A DNA stretch of 12,828 nt. Source: JBPOIS01 sp052034295. Lineage in GTDB: Bacteria > Pseudomonadota > Gammaproteobacteria > Pseudomonadales > Moraxellaceae. The notes beneath the pieces are model-generated. The model saw only the letters and a list, made by a program, of their open reading frames with translations, did not search any database and was not told where the DNA came from. Made by a program: the position numbers and the translations under genes. Below are positions 6,394-12,828 of the stretch, in pieces. The stretch lies in the NCBI GenBank assembly GCA_052034295.1, contig JBPOIS010000033.1, positions 1 through 12,828 on the forward strand, given 5' to 3'. Numbering within the stretch: the first letter of the stretch is position 1; every line of letters starts with the position of its first letter.

Positions 6394-8094
6394 TCATGCG
6401 GCTTGTGCAGACAAAACAGAATCTTCCCTGACAATGGGCTTGTCAACGCGCAGGCGCACCCAAGTCTTGCCGTCACGGTCCTGAGTTTCAAATTGCCCAT
6501 CTGCTTCGATGACTTCGCAAATACTGTATTGCCCATAATGACGCGGGGCGAAAAGTTGGCAGTGACGCTGGGTTTCTGACAACACCTTTTCCAAGGAGAT
6601 CCAGCCGTCGCTATCGCTCTGGAACGCCACAATCATCGTGATGAGTTCGGAAAGTCCCGGCAAGCTCAGGTTCGGCGGGCTTTTCGGTTGAAGCGGGCGT
6701 GGTTGGCCACGCTTTGGGTCATCAGTGAGGCCGACGAGCAGTTCCCGGCGGTTGGTATCGCTGGCGATGGTCAGGTAGGGCAGATCGCCCAGAAGCTTCC
6801 AGGCAATGGTTGCGTTTTCCGGCCAGTGGTATCCGGTCAACGGATGCTGGAGGTAGCGCAACACATCCAGGGCCGAGCACCAGTGATCGGACCGCTGGAG
6901 CAGATCAATGGCTCGATGGACCAAGGAGTCCGGATTGATAGCGGCGGCTTCTGGATTTACCTGTTTGATGACCAGCATGGTTTTGACTCGCGTCGTTGGG
7001 CCGTCGCACAGCCTCAGCTCCGGGTGTTCCGCCAGTAGGCCTTCCCAAGAGATATGACCATATGTCTGTGGACGAAAGGAGGGGGCCAGTACCAAGAGCG
7101 CATCCCGGAGCACTGTTGTGGCAACCCGGTTTTGTTCGTCTGCATGGATCCGCGCCAAGATGCTGATCCGGTCGAATAATGCCTGCTTCTGATCGGCAGA
7201 CGCACTTTCGACGGAGTGTACTGCTGGAGTATCGGCTACGTTAGGCAGGCAGCGAACCAAATAGACTCCCGGTTGCTCACGGCGATGGCCGAGCTCCAGA
7301 TAGTTCAGTGCCATAAGCATCTTGGACAAGCTGGGGAATTGCTTCCTGATGGATTGGTAATGCAAATGCTCCTTCAGGGCGCTATCCAGCTTGTTTATAT
7401 CCAGCCATTCCCATTGTTGTTTTGGTTGTTTGTCGAAGGCATCCTGCAGCAGGGTTTGTAGCGCGGGATCCTGACTCAAGGGAGTGTGGATGATGCGCTT
7501 CTGGGTGATCGGGGCCGTGACAATCTTGCCAGGCTGACCAGCTGGTGATGAGGGAGGGGAGGGCTTGCTGGCCTTTGCAACCGGTTGATCCAGCATGACG
7601 AAGTGATGGCAGGCATTCTGCAAGCCGCTGATGGCTTTGTGCTGCCCGATACCAAAGACCAGTTTACCGTGTTGTCGCAGGCGGATGGCGAGCGGTGCGA
7701 AATCGCTGTCGCTGCTGATCAGGCAGAAGCCGTCGAGTGGAATCTCGCCATGTAGGAGGTCCATAGCGTCAATGATCAACGCCATGTCGGTTGTGCTTTT
7801 GCCTTTGACGTAGTTGTGCTGGTGAATGGCTTGCATGGGGTGCAGGCGGCAAACCTGTTTCCAGGGGTGGACGGTACCATTGGTCCAATCGGCATAAACC
7901 CGCATGACCACGGGATGCCCCCAGCGCCGGATTTGAGCCAGCAGCTGATCGGCGCTAGCGGCCGGGATGTTTTCGGCATCGATGAGGACCGCCAGTCGGG
8001 GTTGACCTGGTGCGATGGCCAAACGCTCTAACTCGCGGTTGAGGCGTGTGATAGCCGGGCGGGCTAACTGAAGCAGTCCTTGAAGGATCGGCAT
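6394..8094 (-). CDS. NYN-domain nuclease with OST-HTH/LOTUS-like repeats
   Basis: Probable RNA-targeting nuclease of 566 aa. The N-terminal NYN (PIN-like) domain covers about residues 33-168: LAVLIDAENI with Asp39, KSTTDMALIIDAMD with Asp103 and Asp109, and LISSDSDFAPL with Asp129 and Asp131, the acidic set expected to hold metal. A Pro/Ser-rich linker (about 170-200) follows. OST-HTH (LOTUS)-like units are at about 302-376 (SFRPQTYGHISWEGLLAEHP) and 481-548 (GWISLEKVLSE, then FAPRHYGQYSICEVIE), with weaker winged-helix-like units at about 209-281 and 388-455. OST-HTH domains are RNA-binding, and the plan recalls eukaryotic MARF1 and bacterial LabA-like proteins. AGGAG lies six bases before the ATG at 8094; an extension to a TTG at 8235 lacks such support. 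It follows abiEii by 218 bp on the same strand. A defence role is inferred. Confidence 0.82.
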   Translation of the reverse strand: MPILQGLLQLARPAITRLNRELERLAIAPGQPRLAVLIDAENIPAASADQLLAQIRRWGHPVVMRVYADWTNGTVHPWKQVCRLHPMQAIHQHNYVKGKSTTDMALIIDAMDLLHGEIPLDGFCLISSDSDFAPLAIRLRQHGKLVFGIGQHKAISGLQNACHHFVMLDQPVAKASKPSPPSSPAGQPGKIVTAPITQKRIIHTPLSQDPALQTLLQDAFDKQPKQQWEWLDINKLDSALKEHLHYQSIRKQFPSLSKMLMALNYLELGHRREQPGVYLVRCLPNVADTPAVHSVESASADQKQALFDRISILARIHADEQNRVATTVLRDALLVLAPSFRPQTYGHISWEGLLAEHPELRLCDGPTTRVKTMLVIKQVNPEAAAINPDSLVHRAIDLLQRSDHWCSALDVLRYLQHPLTGYHWPENATIAWKLLGDLPYLTIASDTNRRELLVGLTDDPKRGQPRPLQPKSPPNLSLPGLSELITMIVAFQSDSDGWISLEKVLSETQRHCQLFAPRHYGQYSICEVIEADGQFETQDRDGKTWVRLRVDKPIVREDSVLSAQAA

Positions 8095-8312
8095 GAGCAT
8101 CTCCTGGTGGCTCAGGGAAATATGGCAATGGTGTTGTGTCGGTAGGTCAGACGGCAATGACGCTGGTCTATGGAGCGACACATGTTGACGCTGATGGCGA
8201 GCGTGATGAACTCGGCATGGAGAGGACTTTAGCAAGGCATAAACATTAAAGGAATATTTTATTAATATTAAAGAAGGTGTAATTTTGTTTTAATATAACA
8301 TCATTATGATGT
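8095..8312. promoter_or_regulatory. Leader of the nuclease gene with two AT-rich dyads
   Basis: The gap between abiEii and the nuclease gene holds the ribosome-binding site (CTCCT on the plus strand, 8101-8105), a roughly 140-base leader without a supported ORF, and an AT-rich block. In that block AATATT-TTATT-AATATT (8253-8269) is dyad G, related to those at 6118 and 6362. GTTTTAATATAAC (8287-8299) is a half-match to the parA operator. AACATCAT-T-ATGATGTT (8297-8313) is a perfect palindrome touching the abiEii stop codon. The nuclease gene therefore probably has its own regulated promoter. Confidence 0.55.
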
Positions 8313-9236
8313 TTAGCCCGTGAATGTGAGCTTCTGTTCCAACATGAATGCTTGCGCACGAAAATCGTCAGGACGGCGCTTCTTGAATGTTTCCAGATTA
8401 GCCAGTTTCCAGCGCAGTGCTGGAAGTTCCGAGGCGTAGGGGCAATGAAGGAGGTTCCATTCCGGCTGTGCCTGACTGAGGCTAATCAAGAAGCGCCTCT
8501 GGGCGCTTGTCAGTCGTCGTGACAACTCCTCACGGAGACGGGTTCGTGCGGCTAACAGGGTTTCCAGCGGGACAGCTTCGGCGGTCATGCCGACAAAGTG
8601 ATCCTGATACTCGCGCTCGATGGCCTTGTCCGTGCCAAAAAGAACCTCGTGGAAAGGGCGGTTGTGGCCGGCGAGATAGGTGACAAAACATTCTATCGTG
8701 GCGTCGCTGAGGCCGCCTGTTTCAAACAGCCGCCAAACGTCAAAGAGATCACGCGGGTGCTGCCGATCCATTGCCGCCACCAGCTTGCTTCCATACAGTT
8801 CATCCGGAGCCAGCAGGGGTGCTGCCAGTTCGACGCTGAAGAGCTCTGCTGTTTTTCGGCTGAGAGGCTGTCGGAGTACAGAAAGAACCGTGCCGCGAAA
8901 AACAAAGTTCACTTCCACTTTGACTTGGCTGATCTCGTTTTCGATGAACAGCTTGGTTTCACTCTGATCTCGGGAGGGCAGGGTGCGTACTATGAGCCCC
9001 AAGGGGGCAAGACGCGCCCGAATGCGTTCCAATTCGGCGGCAATATCGTGCAGGGCCTCTTCCCGGTTCGGCTGCCAAGGGATATAGACCACATCAATGT
9101 CTACGGAGAGGCGGGGCATGTCCTGGATGAACAGATTAATGGCGGTCCCGCCTTTCATGGCGAAGATGGCGTTGTCGAATACTGCCGGAGCGGCGGTCAG
9201 CAGCAATCGTACTGTCCGGGCGTAATGCTCATCCAT
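8313..9236 (-). CDS. abiEii: AbiEii-family nucleotidyltransferase toxin
   Basis: Toxin of a type IV toxin-antitoxin / abortive-infection pair. Family members are nucleotidyltransferases, and some (MenT) add nucleotides to tRNA. The protein is 307 aa, in the usual range. The active-site signature is KGGTAINLF (residues 28-36) followed by RLSVDIDV with Asp46 and Asp48. A third acidic strand lies in VKVEVNF (about 105-111). The conserved C-terminal motif follows: GSKLVAAMDRQHPRDLFDVWRL with Lys151, Arg162, Asp163 and Asp166. All key residues seem present, so the enzyme should be active. Its ATG overlaps the end of abiEi by eight bases, so translation is coupled. In phage-infected cells AbiE stops growth; it can also stabilise a plasmid. 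Confidence 0.92.
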   Translation of the reverse strand: MDEHYARTVRLLLTAAPAVFDNAIFAMKGGTAINLFIQDMPRLSVDIDVVYIPWQPNREEALHDIAAELERIRARLAPLGLIVRTLPSRDQSETKLFIENEISQVKVEVNFVFRGTVLSVLRQPLSRKTAELFSVELAAPLLAPDELYGSKLVAAMDRQHPRDLFDVWRLFETGGLSDATIECFVTYLAGHNRPFHEVLFGTDKAIEREYQDHFVGMTAEAVPLETLLAARTRLREELSRRLTSAQRRFLISLSQAQPEWNLLHCPYASELPALRWKLANLETFKKRRPDDFRAQAFMLEQKLTFTG

Positions 9237-9987
9237 GGGGTTTCAGACTCAACAGGCTGCCGTCATCAAGGTGACGTATCCAGCGTTTGTTACTGCCGGT
9301 GGACAGCCGGTATTGTTGTTGCAGCAACTCGACATTGATGGCTCCTGTTTCGCGGCCCCATGTCAGTAGCAACCTCGTGGTCTTGATGCTGGTGCACGCC
9401 TCCAGCAACGGTCCCAAGATGTTTAACCGCAAATTGCGGACCCCGGTAAACAGGTTGTAGGCCTCTTCCAGGCCTTGATGAGTGCCAACTTCATAGAGAA
9501 GTTCCAGCAACGCCCGTTCCGGTACGGAAACGCGCAACCCGGCCGTCACGCCTGGCGGAGTGGTCAGTGTTTTTTCCTGCCAGGAAGAGTCCGGCCATTG
9601 AAAGAGGGCTGCGGAAACATAATGGGCTGGGAATCGGCTGGTGAGCCACTCTGGCAGTGAAAAGCGGGTGTCTCCCCACAAGACTGTTTTTTCTCGACTC
9701 ATCAGGTTGTGGCGAACGCCTTGCATCGCTAGGGCGCTTTTCCCGGCGACATGTAAACCGCTGACGCGGTTTTGCAGAAAGCAGAGGGTAGGGTGGAGCA
9801 CCAGGGAATCGCCGGCGAATGCGTAAACTCCATGGCCAAGCCTGACCAGCCAGCCGCTTTTGACGTACTTGGCGGCCAGCTGAGGAGACACGCCATGCTT
9901 CTGCAGGGTGTCGAGGTCAAAGGGCGTGCCACGGGGCAGGGTGGTTTGCAGTCCTTTGATTAGATCGTGCCGTGAATTTAAACTCAT
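9229..9987 (-). CDS. abiEi: AbiEi-family antitoxin and transcriptional repressor
   Basis: Antitoxin of the AbiE pair, 252 aa. The N-terminal winged helix-turn-helix (about residues 20-60) reads FDLDTLQKHGVSPQLAAKYV and ends with the turn GHGVYAFAGD, typical of this family. The C-terminal part (about 75-250) contains GKSALAMQGV and the conserved VSVPERALLELLYEV segment. Studied AbiEi proteins neutralise the toxin without a stable complex and repress their own promoter by binding inverted repeats. Such a repeat is present at the start codon here. No ribosome-binding site is visible, so the transcript may be leaderless or nearly so. It is upstream of and overlaps abiEii. The intergenic gap to the next upstream gene is 123 bp, which leaves room for its own promoter. 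Confidence 0.9.
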   Translation of the reverse strand: MSLNSRHDLIKGLQTTLPRGTPFDLDTLQKHGVSPQLAAKYVKSGWLVRLGHGVYAFAGDSLVLHPTLCFLQNRVSGLHVAGKSALAMQGVRHNLMSREKTVLWGDTRFSLPEWLTSRFPAHYVSAALFQWPDSSWQEKTLTTPPGVTAGLRVSVPERALLELLYEVGTHQGLEEAYNLFTGVRNLRLNILGPLLEACTSIKTTRLLLTWGRETGAINVELLQQQYRLSTGSNKRWIRHLDDGSLLSLKPHG

Positions 9988-9995
9988 GGTTTAAA
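9977..9995. promoter_or_regulatory. Inverted repeat over the abiEi start codon, likely AbiEi operator
   Basis: TTTAAAC and GTTTAAA are perfect 7-bp arms around TCATG, and the centre contains the start codon. Upstream on the minus strand a weak promoter can be read as TTCCAA, 17 bp, TAATTT. A repressor bound here would cover the transcription start and initiation region. Confidence 0.55.
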
Positions 9996-10110
9996 ATTAC
10001 AGCAAAAAATAAACAATTGGAAGCATGCCATGCGAGCGAGTGTATCTGAAGCTGCGGCATAGTGCCCGGAGTCACCACTATGACGAAGCCTCTTGCATAT
10101 GAGTCAGAGG

Positions 10111-11226
10111 TCATCCCTTGCGATGGAGAAGGAGGCTTGTCACGTTCTTTTCCTCAACCTGCTTTGAGAGATCATAGCCTGTCAGTTGGGCGATAATTTC
10201 CTCACTGACCCCCAATGAGTCAGCAATGTCGAAAATGGAAACACCCATCTGGCTGTAGATGATGTCTAACGCAGCGCCAAGAATCTCCGGGCTCTCATAG
10301 GGTATCTCATCATCGTATTCTTCAGTCCGCCCACCTTTGCTGAGAAACACGTTTGCTGTGCGATATTGCTGCGCAGTTAGCAGTCCCAGATAGTTGGCCC
10401 TATAGATAATTGCCCGAGCGCTCATTCGCCACCGGCGTTTGAGGGCGTAAATCCTTTCCCAGCGAATACGTGTTGGTCCAACGCACCCTTCAAACTCTTT
10501 TAGGAATGCACTTCTTGGGAACAAGAATGCGCTGGCAAAGCAATCAGCTTCTTTTTCTGTCTGGGTACATCCCGTCTCAAGCCCTTGATGCAGGATCAGG
10601 TGTCCGCATTCATGTGCGAGGTCAAAGCGAATCCGACAAGAACTGCCTTTGTTACGGTTCAGGACTACGATAGGTCTTTTTCTGTTGATGGATAAGGCAT
10701 CTACTTTGTCAGAGACGTCATCAAAACTCGTGATGACAGCTCCAGCATTCTCAAGGACTCTGACCATGTTGCTTATGGGGGCCATCAGCCCAAGTTCCCA
10801 ATGCTTTCGGCACGATTCGGCTTCCCTTTCCAGTGCATCGGCATCTGGACTGTCGACCTGTGCAGCGGGGAAATCGGGTTCCGGCAATTCGAGATGGTGG
10901 TCTAGAATTTCTACAAGAAGTTCGAAAATCGTTCCAAGAGCTAAGACTCGGTTGGCCAAACCAACAGGAGTGGTCTTCCTTTTCCGGAAATGGCATTGCT
11001 CGTATTTAACATCGTTGATGATGCTGTGGTTGAAGAAGGCGGGTTTGACCTTGAGCACTTCCGCGAGAGCTGCCCACACATCATCTGCAGGACTTTTATC
11101 TCCGCTTTCCATCTGATGGACAAATTGCCTGGACACAGTAACCAAATGACCCAACTCTTGTTGGGTCATTCCAGACATAAGACGAGCTAACCGTAATCGG
11201 TCGCCATGGAAGTTGTTAGTTTCCAT
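10111..11226 (-). CDS. XRE-family regulator fused to an ImmA/IrrE metallopeptidase
   Basis: A 371-aa fusion of a DNA-binding domain and a zinc peptidase. The XRE helix-turn-helix covers about residues 8-60 (MTQQELGHLVTVSRQFVHQMESGDKS). The peptidase signature is DLAHECGHLILH (His205, Glu206, His209), with the likely third ligand Glu226 in EKEADCFASAFLFP. The C-terminal 100 residues have a second HTH-like segment (SIFDIADSLGVSEEIIAQL). ImmA and IrrE cleave repressors, and XRE-ImmA fusions often sit as the regulator or antitoxin of a two-gene unit. The start overlaps the upstream gene by 11 bases, indicating co-transcription and coupling. Together they recall the XRE-ImmA antitoxin arrangement of defence pairs such as RosmerTA, a comparison from memory that needs checking. 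The domain call is strong; the role is inferred. Confidence 0.88.
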   Translation of the reverse strand: METNNFHGDRLRLARLMSGMTQQELGHLVTVSRQFVHQMESGDKSPADDVWAALAEVLKVKPAFFNHSIINDVKYEQCHFRKRKTTPVGLANRVLALGTIFELLVEILDHHLELPEPDFPAAQVDSPDADALEREAESCRKHWELGLMAPISNMVRVLENAGAVITSFDDVSDKVDALSINRKRPIVVLNRNKGSSCRIRFDLAHECGHLILHQGLETGCTQTEKEADCFASAFLFPRSAFLKEFEGCVGPTRIRWERIYALKRRWRMSARAIIYRANYLGLLTAQQYRTANVFLSKGGRTEEYDDEIPYESPEILGAALDIIYSQMGVSIFDIADSLGVSEEIIAQLTGYDLSKQVEEKNVTSLLLHRKG

Positions 11227-11869
11227 TTTCGGAATCGTCGTTCTTTTTTGGCTTCTTGGTTGTCAAACGATTTGCGGCCGAAGGCAAATCGATAGCCTGA
11301 GGGCGGGAGTCGCTGACTGGCGTGATCTTGCTAGGAACACCACTCAGATTTATGTCATGTCTTGCACAAATTTCTTCTGCGTGGTCGTAAGCGGCGAAAT
11401 GGACACGGTCAATGGTCCGCTTATCATTCCGTCCGAGGACACAATACCAAACCAGATCCTCAGTCTGATCAGGAGTGGACAATAATCCCAGCTGGAGGAG
11501 GGACTCTTCAGACCTAATAAGCTTTCCTGAAGGGAGCTTTTCTGGTGATTCGCCACTCCAAAAGCGCATCGGCGTTGATCCGATGGTGAAAGTGAATCGA
11601 CCTCCAGGCGTCAGAATGTTCAGCCATTCATGTTTGCGGCTTAGTCGGATGATGTTGGTTCGCAGGCATTCATAGATGCGCATACCGAGGGAGGTATTTG
11701 TATCGCCGATCGCTGGATCATGTAGATCCACAACATCAGCAGTGATGTCAGCCAAGGCACTTGCCAATACAGACAATCTTTCCGGTTGTAGATTGGAGCA
11801 AATTTTCCAGGGCTTTTTCATGACGTCCGGCACAAGATAAGTGAGAGGTCCAATTTTGGGGTAAATCAT
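11216..11869 (-). CDS. Unknown partner of the XRE-ImmA protein
   Basis: A 217-aa soluble protein that I do not recognise. There is no signal peptide or membrane segment. The middle (about residues 70-115) reads like mixed strands and helices (LRTNIIRLSRKHEWLN, then GGRFTFTIGSTPMRFW), followed by DQTEDLVWYCVLGRNDKRTI. The last 20 or so residues are a charged, Lys/Asn/Asp-rich tail (TTKKPKKNDDSENGN). It is the first gene of a two-gene unit and overlaps the peptidase-fusion gene by 11 bases, the position held by the toxin in HigBA-like or XRE-ImmA pairs. The ATG at 11869 has no clear ribosome-binding site; an in-frame ATG at residue 16 is no better. A toxin or a substrate of the peptidase are both possible, and neither is shown. 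Confidence 0.75.
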   Translation of the reverse strand: MIYPKIGPLTYLVPDVMKKPWKICSNLQPERLSVLASALADITADVVDLHDPAIGDTNTSLGMRIYECLRTNIIRLSRKHEWLNILTPGGRFTFTIGSTPMRFWSGESPEKLPSGKLIRSEESLLQLGLLSTPDQTEDLVWYCVLGRNDKRTIDRVHFAAYDHAEEICARHDINLSGVPSKITPVSDSRPQAIDLPSAANRLTTKKPKKNDDSENGN

Positions 11870-11881
11870 TATTTTGTCAAG

Positions 11882-11919
11882 CTAATACTGTTTTGGAAAG
11901 CGACAGTCTATGACGTCAT
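11882..11919 (-). promoter_or_regulatory. Promoter and palindromic operator of the XRE-ImmA unit
   Basis: On the minus strand TAGACT (11910-11905), a 17-bp spacer and TATTAG (11887-11882) make a plausible sigma70 promoter 13 bases before the ATG at 11869. The perfect 10-bp palindrome ATGACGTCAT (11910-11919) abuts the -35 element, a usual place for an XRE repressor to act. The match is moderate, so the promoter is tentative. Confidence 0.45.
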
Positions 11920-11968
11920 GATTAAGCGAGAACAGCGCTATTTTGTGGCTGAGACTTCATTTTATGCA

Positions 11969-12828
11969 TCAGTATCTAATGCTCCACACGGGGCTGTCAG
12001 CAGGTCGCATTTCCCGCCGGTCATAAATCCTCGTGGTGGAGATGTTGGCATGCCCCAGGAATTGCTGGACCTTGGCGATATCAACTTGGTGCTCCAGCGC
12101 ATTTGTCGCGGCGGTCGCCCGGAGGGCGTGAGGGGCCACCCGCCCGGACAGAGGGATGTTTGCTTCCTTGGCGTAGTTACGGACAATTCTCCAGATGGCA
12201 TCGGCAGACAGCGCCTTTTCCAAAATCCCGGTACGGTTGTTCTTCAGTGGCCGGAACAAGGCTCCCTCCGAGTCATTGCCGTGGCTGGCCGTGCTCAGGT
12301 AGTCGAGAATGGCCTCGATCGTTGCAGTGTGAACCGGGATGTAACGGATTCGGGATCCTTTTCCATGAACCCGGAAATGTTTGACACCGCGCCGGTCCTG
12401 AATATCCGGAATTGTCAGGCGGCACAGTTCATCCCGGCGCAGGGCGTGATGCAGCAGCGTGGACAGGATGGCGTGATCCCGTTTTCCCTTTAACGTTTTC
12501 AGGTCTGGAGCCTCCAGCAGTGCGCGGGCATCGGCATCTGATAGTGCCGGCGTCTTTCCTTCCTCTGATTCCGCTTTCGGACGTTTCACGCCATCGACCG
12601 GGGAAAGCAGGATGCTGTTGTTCTCGGCCAGGTATCCATATAAGGAAGAAAGAGCGGCCAGCTTGCGCCGGATCGTCGCCCGACTGCATTCGCGCTGAAC
12701 CAGATGCTCCCGCCAGGCGATGACATGGGTGCGTACAACCGAACGCAGCTGCTCCGAGCCGGTGAGGCCGGTGAAGGTCATGAAGTCGCGGATATCATTC
12801 CGGTAGGCCCGGCGGGTGTTTGGGTTGT
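11969..12828 (-). CDS. Tyrosine recombinase (phage integrase/XerCD family), 5' end outside the window
   Basis: Site-specific recombinase using a tyrosine nucleophile. All catalytic positions can be read: Arg in HALRRDELCRL, Lys in VHGKGSRIRYIPV, His and Arg in PHALRATAATNAL, His in FLGHANISTT and Tyr in RIYDRR. The ATG at 12781 is not the start. The frame stays open to the window edge and adds NPNTRRAYRNDIRDF, part of the conserved N-terminal SAM-like core-binding domain, so the true start lies beyond 12828. The visible part is 285 codons plus stop. Candidate jobs are plasmid dimer resolution or integration of the neighbouring cargo. It is on the same strand as the defence-like genes, 99 bp upstream of the XRE-ImmA unit. 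The GC-rich codon use differs from the more AT-rich genes that follow, suggesting separate origins. Confidence 0.93.
   Translation of the reverse strand, partial: NPNTRRAYRNDIRDFMTFTGLTGSEQLRSVVRTHVIAWREHLVQRECSRATIRRKLAALSSLYGYLAENNSILLSPVDGVKRPKAESEEGKTPALSDADARALLEAPDLKTLKGKRDHAILSTLLHHALRRDELCRLTIPDIQDRRGVKHFRVHGKGSRIRYIPVHTATIEAILDYLSTASHGNDSEGALFRPLKNNRTGILEKALSADAIWRIVRNYAKEANIPLSGRVAPHALRATAATNALEHQVDIAKVQQFLGHANISTTRIYDRREMRPADSPVWSIRY

Noticed and set aside
8095..8235. Longer 613-aa version of the nuclease starting at 8235
   Set aside because: The upstream start is TTG without a ribosome-binding site and the added 47 residues are His/Ser/Arg-rich and unlike a domain. AGGAG points to the ATG at 8094.
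8598..9338. 246-aa plus-strand ORF across abiEii
   Set aside because: Antisense to abiEii, whose motifs are unmistakable; the product has no recognisable domain.
9917..10114. 65-aa minus-strand ORF starting at the end of the XRE-ImmA gene
   Set aside because: It runs into abiEi in another frame, covers its operator and has no family features; treated as a chance frame.
11918..12493. 191-aa plus-strand ORF over the recombinase
   Set aside because: It is the antisense of the catalytic domain of the tyrosine recombinase.

Overview
The window reads as a piece of a proteobacterial, probably gammaproteobacterial, plasmid. The host is inferred from a Tn21-subgroup transposon, an origin of the IncP-1 (RK2) type, a plasmid partition locus and accessory defence-type genes. 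No rRNA, tRNA or chromosomal housekeeping gene is visible, and no replication initiator (TrfA/Rep) or conjugation gene lies inside the window.

Layout. (1) 2-3755 is an end-to-end Tn3-family transposon of 3754 bp with 38-bp terminal inverted repeats. It carries a serine resolvase (minus strand), a divergent Tn21-type transposase (plus strand) and no passenger gene. The transposase frame is split by one in-frame TAA at 2295-2297. (2) 3793-3927 is a short unknown ORF. (3) 3941-4390 is an IncP-like oriV: seven exact 17-bp iterons, one degenerate upstream copy, a perfect DnaA box, an AT-rich segment with four TAACC repeats, then GC-rich hairpins. (4) 4647-5621 is a type Ib-like partition operon: a small ParA ATPase and a ribbon-helix-helix partner, with AT-rich palindromes in the promoter and at the gene junction. 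(5) 5622-6393 has no intact gene. It holds two more exact iterons far from oriV, two related dyads and what look like two small frameshifted genes. (6) 6394-11869 is a block of five minus-strand genes: a NYN-domain nuclease with OST-HTH/LOTUS-like repeats, an abiEii/abiEi toxin-antitoxin pair, and a two-gene unit of an XRE-ImmA/IrrE metalloprotease protein and an unknown partner. (7) 11969-12828 is a tyrosine recombinase on the minus strand that runs off the window edge.

How it may work together. The oriV and partition locus handle plasmid replication and segregation. The same TTAATAT-cored palindromes occur at the partition operon and around the nuclease gene, so a plasmid-encoded DNA-binding protein (the ribbon-helix-helix protein is the obvious candidate) may bind all of them. 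The minus-strand block looks like a defence or addiction island next to a recombinase. The AbiE pair is the recognisable anchor, the XRE-ImmA pair resembles a toxin-antitoxin or prophage-type switch, and the NYN/OST-HTH protein is a likely RNA-targeting effector whose link to the others is only inferred from position. That block, and the dyads around the nuclease gene, are the parts most worth follow-up.
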